From Ignavibacteriales bacterium (lineage in GTDB: Bacteria; Bacteroidota; Ignavibacteria; UBA10030; SZUA-254), in contig JACRFD010000013.1 of NCBI GenBank assembly GCA_016218025.1, positions 1 to 42,234 on the forward strand: a DNA stretch of 42,234 nt. Reading direction: 5' to 3'. Positions 14,291 through 23,635 of this stretch are shown in pieces (the stretch's first letter is position 1; every line of letters starts with the position of its first letter). The notes under the pieces were generated by a model. The model worked only from the letters and a program-made list of their open reading frames with translations. It was not told where the DNA came from and did not search any database. Made by a program: the position numbers and the translations under genes.

Positions 14291-17200
14291 CTATTTCATC
14301 AAGACCATTTTCTTGGTCGAGATATATTGCTTTCCGTCCAAAGCCTCTGCGTAGAATCTGCAGAAGTAAACTCCCGATGCAAATCCATTTGCATCGAACG
14401 TTACTTCTTTAATTCCTTGCTGCAAGGTACGATGATCAAGCAGTGTTGCTATTTCCGTTCCAATTGTGTTATACACTTTAATAGTTACAACAGCTTCGTT
14501 CGGTAATTCGAAGCGAATATTTGTTGTAGGATTAAACGGATTCGGATAATTTTGACGCAGTGTGAATTCAGTTGGTATGCCTGCGATATCTTTAACTCCG
14601 TCAGTGAACTTCACATAAAACATGAATGTATCGGGTGACGCTGTTATCAGATATCCATCAGTTGCAGAAACAGTCCAGTTGTACCATGAATTTCTCATCA
14701 ACTTCGACAACTGCATCATAACGGTTGTTGAAGCTAACCCATTCACTGTCGAATCATAATCTGCTCCCCAGATGTGCAGCGAATATTTTACCGTATCAAT
14801 TAAATCTGCATCTGTAGAACTCTCCCATGCGAAGATGAGATTTTCAATCTCAGGAATTGTGAGTGAATCACGATTCAATGGAGAGATAAGTCTTGCCGCT
14901 GTTGGTGCCTTATCTAAAACATTGAATTGAATTGTTTCCGATGGACCACCACCCGGAGGTGAATTGGTAACATAGAAGTTTCTGATTCCTACGACAGCAT
15001 TGTAATTGATTTTAATGCTGGCTTTCATACTATCGGTACTTCCGGGGAAGAATTCGATATAGTTGACGGATAGCCCTGTGCCAACATAAACTGAAGTTAT
15101 ACCTGGCAGGAAGTTACTGCCAACAAATATTACCACCAATGAATCGCCACGATAACCTCCGGTTGGATGAATATTCGTCAGTGTTGGCACCGGATGCACC
15201 CTTTGACCGAAGATAGCATGGATAGTATGGTTATCGGTAACGTTGTAGAAAGTATAACTGCTGGTTGAATCGACCGGAACTCCGTCTATCAATAATTCTA
15301 CTACTTCAAATCCGTAGAAGGTCGGCACCATGTAGAATCGCTGGGTAGCACCATGATTAACCGCTATGAATCCATTAGGAATGATAATACCCAATCCTTC
15401 TGCGGTTGCCGTTATAGTGTAAACATTCGCACGGAATGAAACATGAATTGTATGATTTTCGGTTATATCATAGAAAGTATAACTTGTCGTTGAATCAACT
15501 TTTATTCCATCAACATAAACCGTATCAATATGATAACCTGTATTTGGCGTAATAGTAAATTGTCTTGTTGCACCATAATTTACTCCTACAATACCCGAAG
15601 GATTAATTGATCCGCCTGTGCCTGCAGAAGCAGTTATGGTGTAAGCGTAAATTGCAAATGTTGCATGAATAGTATGCGGTGCAGTTACATTTAAAAATGT
15701 GTAATTTGGACCGTTACCGATATAACTTCCATCAACAAACACGCTATCCACATAATATCCTTTATTTGGTAGGAACGTGAATGTTTGATCGGATCCGTAT
15801 GGAATCATAACGTTTCCTGAAGGTTCAATATTACCATTCAAACCTGAAGTTGCAATAATTTGGAACACATCTATCATGATTTTCGCATGAATAGAATGAT
15901 CCATCACAACATTCGTAAATGTATAACTTGATGAAGAATCAACATGGATACCATCAACAAACAATGTATCAAGGTGATATCCTGTGTTTGTAAGAATTAT
16001 AAACTTCTGCGAACCGCCATGAGCGACTATTATATCACCAGATGGAGTTATTGTACCGCCACTTGTTGCCGAAGCTGAAATTGTATAATCATTCAACCGA
16101 TAAACAGCCCGGATAGTATGATTCCCTGTTACACCTTCGAATGTGAACGGTGTAAATGGTTTTGCTTCAAGTCCATCGACGATTAAGCTGTCCAAATGAT
16201 AACCATAATTTGGAGTCATCACATACTGCTGATTGCTCCCATACGGCACCTGAACCGATCCAAGCGGGGCAATTGTACCATTCGGACCTGATGAGGAGGT
16301 AATTGTAAACATCGTGATCTTGAATTGCGCATGAATAGTATGATTATCAACTACATTATAAAATGTGTAACTTGTAGTTGAATCGACATGAGAACCATCC
16401 ACAAACAAACTATCGAGATAGTAACCGATTGATGGAACAATTCCAAAATTTTGGTTTGAACCGTATGGAATCGAAACATCACCGGCAGGTTCAATATATC
16501 CGCCCTGTGTATATGTGGCGTTAATAGTAAACATGTCGATCATGTATTTTGCAAAAATCGAGTGGTTTCCGTTTACGTTGCTGAATGTATAACTCGACGT
16601 TGAATCTACATGCAAACCATCAACAAACAATGTATCAATGTGGTAACCGACATCGGGTGTCATTAAGAAATTCTGGCTTCCACCATGATAAATTGAGATT
16701 GCTCCACTTGGAGTGATTGCACCGCCGGAAGTTGCTCCGGCTAATATTGTATATTGATTCAATGCAAACTTTGCATCGATGGAATGATCTGAAATAATGT
16801 TATAAAAAGTATAGCTCGATGTTGAATCTACATGCAGTCCGTCAACAAACAAACTATCGGTGTGATACCCATAATTTGGAGTAACAACAAATTGCTGGCT
16901 TTCACCATAATTTTTGTGAACCATGCCCGAAGGTTCGATGGAACCATTTGATCCTGCTGATGCAGCAATCGTGTATGAGTTGATCAAAAATTGTGCATGG
17001 ATTGTATGATTTGCATGAATATTTGTGAATGTATAACTCGACGTTGAATCTACATGCAAACCATCAACAAATAAAGTATCAAGATGATATCCTGTCCATG
17101 GAATCATCACGTATTGTTGGACAGCACCTGAATCCAGAATAGCTGTTCCGCCGGGGATAATATCTCCCCCTTCAGTCGCTGTTGAAAATATTGAATATTG

Positions 17201-18679
17201 ATCAATCGAAAATGTTGCATGAATTGTATGGTTCGTCAATACATTCTCGAAATTATAATAATTAACCGCGCCAATTGAAGAGCCATCCACAAGAACATCA
17301 AGTATATGATATCCACCAGAGGGAGTAATCGTAAAGCTCGCATTCGCATGCGGCAAGTATGGAACATTTCCCGAAGGATCTATTGTACCATTTGCTCCGG
17401 CTGTGGCGTTTACGAATAATGTATCTTCGATAAACTTTACTTTCACTGCATGAGGTGTAGTCACATTTGTAAAGAGCCATTCGGTTGGAGATCCAACATA
17501 ATTACCATCTATGAAAACGCTATCGATATGGTTACCCGGTAAGGCGATAAATTGGAATAACTGATCTGCCCCATAATTAACCATTGCTCCACCCGGATCT
17601 ATATAACCGTTACCATATGGATATTGATTGATCGGGAATTTCTTTATTTCACCCACGGCAAAATCGCTCATTGTAGTCATACCTAATGCTTGTGTACTCG
17701 TAGCTGTACGGACACCAATCGCCGGCATTTCCCATGACGAAAGATCAATTTTGCTTACAATAAATTCATCCGGATTAACGGTTGGATCTAAATCTTCAGG
17801 AACAAAATTGAATGTTGCATTATATGAACTAAATTCAATTCCGCTGTTGGAAAATATCCAGAACCGGTTGACGCTTTTCGTTTGATCTATTGGCGAAAAT
17901 GCCACAAGCGGATGATCTCCGGTGAATGATTCAAGCATTAAACTGCCTGGTATTGTCACTGCATCAAAATCTACGGTAACCGGCGTGTAATTTACATCAT
18001 CACCAATTTCATACGTGACAGTTGGAAAAGCGTCAGATACCCACTTCGCCATGTTTCCATAAACGTGTCCAGCAGTTCTATTAACAGTTCCGTTTTCTTT
18101 TATCAACAACGAATAGGGATCTGTTGTGAGAATACCGTTAACCAATGAAAGCTGACCACCAATCTCTAAATCGGAACTGATATCAACTCCATCAATATTA
18201 TCAATCAATAAATTCCAGAACGGTGAAAATGTGGTAATAGTCTGCTTAACTCCTGCACCGATCATTTTAACGGTGCCGGTACCCGCATTAAAGGTACCAC
18301 CTTCCTGAGTCCAATCACCACTCACTGCAATGAAATTATTTGACGCATTCATCTTTAATTGACCGCCCGTTATCCGCAATCCGCCAAGTCCGACCGTCAA
18401 CGATGCGTTGTTTGTAAAATCTTGAGTACCCGGACTGAGGACTTGCAGAAATGAAAAACATGATGCGTTTGTATTGATGGTTAGGTTGCCACCGCCATCA
18501 AGAATTACATCATCCTCAAAAGTTGGAGTACCTGCAGGAGACCAGTTTGCCGCAACGTTCCACAACGCTCCGGTTCCGATTCCTGTTCCAATCCAATGTT
18601 TTACTTCTGCCTGAACATTAGTTACTATCAGGCAAATTAGGATGGCACTAATTATCCAAAAGAGTCTTTGTTTATTCAT
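14291..18679 (-). CDS. Giant T9SS-sorted repeat protein, 11 Flg_new_2-like modules (1462 aa)
   Basis: A signal peptide (1-24) is followed by a beta-rich region with a WNVAANWSPAGTPTFEDD segment typical of autotransporter-like starts. From about residue 350 to 1158, eleven tandem modules of about 74 residues follow. Each has the pattern G-I-P-G, YG-QF-I-P--GYH-D-LFVDG--VDSTSSYTF-N---NHTIHA-F, matching divergent InlB B-repeat (Flg_new_2) domains. Then come an IPT/TIG-like domain (TLTNIHPTGGYRGD), a fibronectin-like domain and a T9SS sorting domain (RQNYPNPFNPTTNI to the terminal KKMVLMK). It should be exported to the cell surface. Adhesion or surface structure is inferred from the architecture. 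GGAGG precedes the ATG, and a strong promoter lies at 18767-18795. Confidence 0.88.
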   Translation of the reverse strand: MNKQRLFWIISAILICLIVTNVQAEVKHWIGTGIGTGALWNVAANWSPAGTPTFEDDVILDGGGNLTINTNASCFSFLQVLSPGTQDFTNNASLTVGLGGLRITGGQLKMNASNNFIAVSGDWTQEGGTFNAGTGTVKMIGAGVKQTITTFSPFWNLLIDNIDGVDISSDLEIGGQLSLVNGILTTDPYSLLIKENGTVNRTAGHVYGNMAKWVSDAFPTVTYEIGDDVNYTPVTVDFDAVTIPGSLMLESFTGDHPLVAFSPIDQTKSVNRFWIFSNSGIEFSSYNATFNFVPEDLDPTVNPDEFIVSKIDLSSWEMPAIGVRTATSTQALGMTTMSDFAVGEIKKFPINQYPYGNGYIDPGGAMVNYGADQLFQFIALPGNHIDSVFIDGNYVGSPTEWLFTNVTTPHAVKVKFIEDTLFVNATAGANGTIDPSGNVPYLPHANASFTITPSGGYHILDVLVDGSSIGAVNYYNFENVLTNHTIHATFSIDQYSIFSTATEGGDIIPGGTAILDSGAVQQYVMIPWTGYHLDTLFVDGLHVDSTSSYTFTNIHANHTIHAQFLINSYTIAASAGSNGSIEPSGMVHKNYGESQQFVVTPNYGYHTDSLFVDGLHVDSTSSYTFYNIISDHSIDAKFALNQYTILAGATSGGAITPSGAISIYHGGSQNFLMTPDVGYHIDTLFVDGLHVDSTSSYTFSNVNGNHSIFAKYMIDMFTINATYTQGGYIEPAGDVSIPYGSNQNFGIVPSIGYYLDSLFVDGSHVDSTTSYTFYNVVDNHTIHAQFKITMFTITSSSGPNGTIAPLGSVQVPYGSNQQYVMTPNYGYHLDSLIVDGLEAKPFTPFTFEGVTGNHTIRAVYRLNDYTISASATSGGTITPSGDIIVAHGGSQKFIILTNTGYHLDTLFVDGIHVDSSSSYTFTNVVMDHSIHAKIMIDVFQIIATSGLNGNIEPSGNVMIPYGSDQTFTFLPNKGYYVDSVFVDGSYIGNGPNYTFLNVTAPHTIHATFAIYAYTITASAGTGGSINPSGIVGVNYGATRQFTITPNTGYHIDTVYVDGIKVDSTTSYTFYDITENHTIHVSFRANVYTITATAEGLGIIIPNGFIAVNHGATQRFYMVPTFYGFEVVELLIDGVPVDSTSSYTFYNVTDNHTIHAIFGQRVHPVPTLTNIHPTGGYRGDSLVVIFVGSNFLPGITSVYVGTGLSVNYIEFFPGSTDSMKASIKINYNAVVGIRNFYVTNSPPGGGPSETIQFNVLDKAPTAARLISPLNRDSLTIPEIENLIFAWESSTDADLIDTVKYSLHIWGADYDSTVNGLASTTVMMQLSKLMRNSWYNWTVSATDGYLITASPDTFMFYVKFTDGVKDIAGIPTEFTLRQNYPNPFNPTTNIRFELPNEAVVTIKVYNTIGTEIATLLDHRTLQQGIKEVTFDANGFASGVYFCRFYAEALDGKQYISTKKMVLMK
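15207..17635 (-). repeat. Coding tandem repeat, about 222-bp period, 11 units
   Basis: DNA encoding the eleven modules of the giant surface protein. Units share near-identical stretches such as the reverse complement of GTAGATTCAACGTCGAGTTA-type sequence around the DSTSSYTF codons, while other parts differ. The modules are therefore old duplications with local conservation, and copy number could vary by recombination. Confidence 0.75.
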
Positions 18680-18766
18680 TAACCCTCCATTATTAGATTA
18701 TTATTAGATTATTGATTATGTGGTTTTTCGAAATATAATGACTTAACCTTGTTATTTTAGTGCATT

Positions 18767-18795
18767 ATATTAAGTAATTTTTATAATAATGTCAA
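18767..18795 (-). promoter_or_regulatory. Promoter of the giant repeat protein
   Basis: On the minus strand TTGACA (18790-18795), 17 bases, TAATAT (18767-18772). It matches the sigma-70 consensus and lies about 90 bp before the start codon, leaving a leader of about 80 bases that is very A/T-rich. Confidence 0.75.
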
Positions 18796-19104
18796 GTATT
18801 TTTTATTTATTATTAATAATAATGCTTTTTTCAAAAAAATTGATGAATAATTGCAAATTTTAGACAATTATTTAAATTTTTTAATTGAATTGAGAAAAGA
18901 AATTTTTATAAATTCGAAATTCATTAGAATTGCATTAATTGAGACAGGTAAAAATCCAGAGAGACTATCATCATTAATTATTGGCAACTCTCAGCTATGC
19001 AAAAAGTTTTTGATAACTGAATTTATGTAAGAAGATTCACCAATAAACCGAAAAGGTTTTTTATTTAAAAGAGATCAAGGTGGTTGATTGATAATTTGAA
19101 GAAA
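18796..19104. other. A/T-rich intergenic region upstream of the giant repeat gene
   Basis: About 310 bp between the promoter and the stop of the PHP-domain gene (19105). Mostly A/T with no reading frame, and no convincing terminator. A short G-rich patch around 18940-18970 has no recognisable role. Confidence 0.4.
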
Positions 19105-22100
19105 TTATTTCAGGTAGATCATTCGATTAGTTTTCGTAAAAATATTTTGTGGATTATCTAATCGTACCGCAACCAATTTACAAAAGTAAATTCCTGAACT
19201 GGTTTCGGGAATCCAGTTCAATTTGTATGTGCCGGCATTTTTAATACCTTCTTCCAGCAATGTAATCTCCCTGCCGAGTTGATCATAAACTACAATTTTC
19301 ACAAACGATTGCGTCGGTATTTGATATGAAATCTGGGTCGATGGGTTGAAAGGATTCGGATAATTTTCAGATAATGAAAATTCGGTTGGCAGATTTGATT
19401 CGGATGTTTTTTGTATAACTATTTCAAACTTTTTAAGTTCAGAGTTAATAATAATATTTTGATCTGAATTCAATTCGAGTTTCGTTCTTCCATTCAAAAG
19501 ATAATATCGCCTGCCTGTAATTTGTCTTAATAACGAAATCTTTACCGGATAATGAGATGCCTGGAGCAAAACCGGAAATCTTGTTTCTTCTTCTTCACCC
19601 GCCAGCTCGATTGATTTGTTAGTCGAAAATCTGACATCGAATCCACCGTCAGGAGGCAAGGGGGGTAGTACTGCTAAATCAATTTTATTATCGAAATCAC
19701 TTTCAGAATAAATTTCTAATATTTGCTTGTTTGACCGGTTATCCTCAAATTGAAAAGTGGATTGCGTAAAATTATCGATCCTGTTTATTTTGGGTGCAGC
19801 AATAGCTGTAATATTATTTTTCGAAAAAATCATTTTCCCGGGACTATTCAGTTTTAACCAATACCCGTGAGCAGCCTTTAAAGTATCAACCCGTGAATAT
19901 GAACCAGCATAATCATAAAATCCAGAAGCAATGATATTCGCAGGTTCGGTTTGTATGCAGTTCACTGGAATATTTTCAGCAATAGTTCCAATTAAATTCC
20001 ATCCGGCTTGTACTGATATTGTATCATCCTCAACGGGTAATCCTACAAAACTTTTGATGGAATTATTCGGAATCTTAATCCAATAGCCCAATCCTTTGAC
20101 TATCGTATCGCAAGAAATATATCCTGAACTATATGTGAAGATCGATGACAATGCATTGGGAAACATCTCTAAAGGATTGGCATAGTTTGTTAATACAGGT
20201 ATAGAGATTAAATTCCAGCCTTCATTTAATTGGCGATCTACCGAGTAACAATTCACATTACCTGTAAACGGATCACTCCAGATAGTTTCGATATTTTCAA
20301 GGTTTCTAGCTTTGAGACTAACCGAATAAGATGCACATGCCGGCAAGTTAGACACCAGCAGTCCGCTATTTCCGCCCCAATCCAAAATCCCATGCCAATG
20401 AATATCGGCTTTGAGAGAGCCATCAATTTCTAAATAATTTGTTTGACCTTCAATTTCGATCTTGATCGCATATTCCTGATTTAAAGGGTTCAATAATGAA
20501 TCAATGATTATTTTAATTTCAGAGAACGAAACATTAAAGACGTTAGGTGCGGTGGGAATCTTAGCTAATGTAATTCCGGAAATAAAAGCATCTCCTCCTT
20601 CACCCAATAAATTGTATGGTACAACTTTGTAATAATAACGCAAATTCGGCAGCAGACCAGTATCATTGAAGTTTGTACTATTAGCGGGCAAATCAGAACC
20701 AATTTTTTGAAACATACCCAACGTATCGATCGATCTGTAAATGCGATATCCAATTTCGTTGTTTGATTTATCTGTCCATGTTAGAATAATTTCCGAATCT
20801 GAAACGGCACTTTGTTGAACATCAGCCGGAGCAACCGGGACAGCAATTGTTGTGAACGAATGAGCATTTATTACTGCCCACCTTTCACCTGAAATATTTT
20901 TTGCAACAATGTTCCAGTAATATTTATTTCCACCATTCAGGCTCAAATAATTATAAGATGTAGTATTAAGATTTGAATCTATCTTTACTTCCGGTGGGCT
21001 AATAGTGTCGAAATAAATATCATACGATGCAGCATCAATTGAATTTTCCCAAGTTAAAACACCTGATAAAGGCTGAGCCGTACTTAAGTCAACCGGTGTA
21101 AGCAGATTGAAAGATCCAGGCAATGCCACAATTGTCGTAAAATTCCATGGAGACGATGTTGCAATTGTTGAACCGGCAATATTATTTGCAACTATTTTCC
21201 AGTAATAAGATTTACCGTTGAAAAGATTAGTGAAATTATATGAAGTTCCTGTCTGATCCGAGCTAACCTTGATAATCGGTGGATTTATTGTATCCAAATA
21301 AACATCATAACCAACAGCATTCGCCGATGCTTGCCATGTCAATGTACCGTTTACCGATTGATTTACAGTTGAATTTAATGGCGCAAGGTGATTAAAAGAT
21401 CCTGGTAAAGCCACAATTGTTTTGAATACCTTCGGTGAAGAGGTTACATCTGTTGAGCCGGCAACGTTTTTTGCTGTAACTTTCCAATAATACGTTGCAT
21501 TGTTTAACAAATTTGAATAGTTAAACGAAGTTACCGTTTGATCGGCACTCACTTTTGTAGTGGGTGGATTTGTACTCCCCAGATAAACATCATACGTTGA
21601 TGCATAAGTAGAAGCCTGCCACGTTAATATACCATTAACAGATTGATTAATCGAACTATCAACCGGAGAGACTATTTGAAATGCTGATGGTACAGAAATT
21701 ATTGTAGTAAAATTCCATGGGGCACCGGTGGCGACAATGGTATCAAGACTGTTTCGTGCCACAATTTTCCAATAGTACAATGTGTTATTCATTAATCCTG
21801 AATAGGCATAATTTGTTGCGATCTGATTTGAACTGACTTTGTTAACAGGCGGATTAGAAATGCCCAGATAAACATCGTAACCTGTTGCATTTGTTGAAGA
21901 CTGCCAGAATAATGAACCAGCAATCGGTTGATTCGTAGCACCGTTTGCAGGGGATTGCATATTGAATGCGACAGGTGAAGCCATTACGGTTGTAAAATTC
22001 CATGGTGAAGAAATAGCATCAACAGAACCGTTTGAATTTTTTGCTGTTACCTTCCAGTAGTAAATTGTTCCATTACTTAGTCCGGAATAATTGTAAGTGG

Positions 22101-23400
22101 TAGTTGTTTGATCAGCGCTCACTTTTATTGCGGGTGGATTTGTTTTACCCAGATAAACATCATATGATGTTGCACCTGCTGAACTTTGCCAAGTTAAAGA
22201 ACCGTTTACCAATTGGTTGGTTGCAGCATTAACCGGACTTAGCAGATTATATGCAGCGGGCGGCGAACCGGCAGAAATCGTAATCCACATTGGTGCCGAC
22301 CAAGCTTCGTTGCCATCTGCTTCTTGTACGTAAACGTAATAATAATACGTTGAACCGGCGGTTTGAGTATATGAATAAATCAGTGAATCTTTGTTTAATA
22401 CGCTCGTCAGAACAGTGGGTAATGAGCCTGACCCGGGAACACCATAACGTAATTCAATTTTGGTGATCGATTCTCCATCGGGATCTGTCACTTTAATACG
22501 AAACGGGACTGAACCGCTCATCGAAAACATCTCACCCATTTGATGATTGTCTACAGAAAATCTTAATTGCAAATTATGATCCTCGGTTGCATATACTCTC
22601 CTCTGTCTGAACGCATCATCAATATTTACTTTGCTCAAAGAGGGTGCAACAACTGCAGTTCGTTGCTGATTAGATTTACCGAATGTTGTGTTATGGTTAT
22701 CCTGATTTGCAATCGGTGCAACATGATATCCTTTTGACAACAGTGTATTGAAATAAGATGTGTAATCGCCTGCATCCGGATCGGTTTCTGTGGTATTTGT
22801 AGAAAATGCATTACCGCTTTTCATCGCTACACCGCGTACTACGCTGTCGGCTTTAGCATTATATGCTGATGCCAAATTTCCGAAATCAGAACTATTGGGG
22901 TGCGCAAGATAACAATAACCGTTATATTTTTTTACCGAATCCCATAATAAAGCATAATTTGATTTGGGGACATAAACATCGTAAACACCGGGATTCCATC
23001 CGAACAATTTATTTGTTCCATAAATAAGTACATGGCCGCCGCCGCTGATAGTCCCCCACTCCTGTCCGAACATTCCCACAAAATTCCCATCCTGATTTAC
23101 CGAATCTGCTTCTCTAACACCCGATCGCCAGTATGCCAGAGTCATATTTAAACTTTCGTTATGATTATGATCGCTGATTCCCATGAAGTCTAAACTAGAT
23201 CGATTATTACGCGCCCAGGTAATTGATTGTGCAACCGGCAGAGGAAATGATGCAGGAGTTTTGTCCTTATTTCCATCTGAGTACCAGGAATGAGAATGAT
23301 TATCCCCGAAATAGATATTGTAGCTTGTTTGCCCTTGTGATAAATTTTGTATCCAAAGTAATAACAATATTACAAAATAGTTCGCTTTAAAATGCTTCAT
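19105..23400 (-). CDS. Secreted PHP-domain phosphoesterase with Fn3 array and T9SS sorting domain (1431 aa)
   Basis: Signal peptide 1-23. Residues 28-300 form a PHP domain with the metal motifs FGDNHSHSWYSDG (HxH), GISDHNH, FGQEWG, YLAHPN and NQDNHN, as in CehA/McbA-type extracellular phosphoesterases. From about 380, five tandem Fn3-like modules of about 95 residues follow (SYDVYLG..NPP..KVS.DQT, YYWKV), then two divergent Fn3 domains. Two GWNLI segments (EGWNLISIPV, AGWNLIGTI), a LPPLPPDGGFDVRF module and the T9SS sorting domain (SENYPNPFNPSTQI to MIYLK) complete it. It should hydrolyse phosphate esters outside the cell; the exact substrate is unknown. The gene at 23636 has the same accessory layout with another enzyme in front. 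Confidence 0.87.
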   Translation of the reverse strand: MKHFKANYFVILLLLWIQNLSQGQTSYNIYFGDNHSHSWYSDGNKDKTPASFPLPVAQSITWARNNRSSLDFMGISDHNHNESLNMTLAYWRSGVREADSVNQDGNFVGMFGQEWGTISGGGHVLIYGTNKLFGWNPGVYDVYVPKSNYALLWDSVKKYNGYCYLAHPNSSDFGNLASAYNAKADSVVRGVAMKSGNAFSTNTTETDPDAGDYTSYFNTLLSKGYHVAPIANQDNHNTTFGKSNQQRTAVVAPSLSKVNIDDAFRQRRVYATEDHNLQLRFSVDNHQMGEMFSMSGSVPFRIKVTDPDGESITKIELRYGVPGSGSLPTVLTSVLNKDSLIYSYTQTAGSTYYYYVYVQEADGNEAWSAPMWITISAGSPPAAYNLLSPVNAATNQLVNGSLTWQSSAGATSYDVYLGKTNPPAIKVSADQTTTTYNYSGLSNGTIYYWKVTAKNSNGSVDAISSPWNFTTVMASPVAFNMQSPANGATNQPIAGSLFWQSSTNATGYDVYLGISNPPVNKVSSNQIATNYAYSGLMNNTLYYWKIVARNSLDTIVATGAPWNFTTIISVPSAFQIVSPVDSSINQSVNGILTWQASTYASTYDVYLGSTNPPTTKVSADQTVTSFNYSNLLNNATYYWKVTAKNVAGSTDVTSSPKVFKTIVALPGSFNHLAPLNSTVNQSVNGTLTWQASANAVGYDVYLDTINPPIIKVSSDQTGTSYNFTNLFNGKSYYWKIVANNIAGSTIATSSPWNFTTIVALPGSFNLLTPVDLSTAQPLSGVLTWENSIDAASYDIYFDTISPPEVKIDSNLNTTSYNYLSLNGGNKYYWNIVAKNISGERWAVINAHSFTTIAVPVAPADVQQSAVSDSEIILTWTDKSNNEIGYRIYRSIDTLGMFQKIGSDLPANSTNFNDTGLLPNLRYYYKVVPYNLLGEGGDAFISGITLAKIPTAPNVFNVSFSEIKIIIDSLLNPLNQEYAIKIEIEGQTNYLEIDGSLKADIHWHGILDWGGNSGLLVSNLPACASYSVSLKARNLENIETIWSDPFTGNVNCYSVDRQLNEGWNLISIPVLTNYANPLEMFPNALSSIFTYSSGYISCDTIVKGLGYWIKIPNNSIKSFVGLPVEDDTISVQAGWNLIGTIAENIPVNCIQTEPANIIASGFYDYAGSYSRVDTLKAAHGYWLKLNSPGKMIFSKNNITAIAAPKINRIDNFTQSTFQFEDNRSNKQILEIYSESDFDNKIDLAVLPPLPPDGGFDVRFSTNKSIELAGEEEETRFPVLLQASHYPVKISLLRQITGRRYYLLNGRTKLELNSDQNIIINSELKKFEIVIQKTSESNLPTEFSLSENYPNPFNPSTQISYQIPTQSFVKIVVYDQLGREITLLEEGIKNAGTYKLNWIPETSSGIYFCKLVAVRLDNPQNIFTKTNRMIYLK
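20890..22275 (-). repeat. Coding tandem repeat, about 285-bp period, 5 Fn3 units
   Basis: DNA for the five closely related fibronectin-type modules of the PHP protein. The shared core encodes YDVYLG, NPP, SYNYSGL and YYWKV. Related units recur in the neighbouring gene near 25380-25930, so the modules were exchanged or duplicated between genes. Confidence 0.65.
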
Positions 23401-23635
23401 TAATAACTTCTTCTTATTTAATTCTATTTAACTTATTTTTCGTTTTCAATATATCTAACAGTAAAACGACAATTTTTATTCCATAAAATGATCTTCTTCT
23501 ATAACATTTTTGAGTGATATTTTCATAACAGAGTGAATAATTTACAAATTATTGTAATATTTACATTCCGATATGGGAATAGATATTCTTTGCAGAAATT
23601 CTGCTCAAAAATAATAAATCGATTATTACTAAAGA

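Noticed and set aside
15207..22275. CRISPR-like spacing of repeated sequence
   Set aside because: The repeats are 222 and 285 bp coding modules in open frames, far larger than CRISPR repeats.
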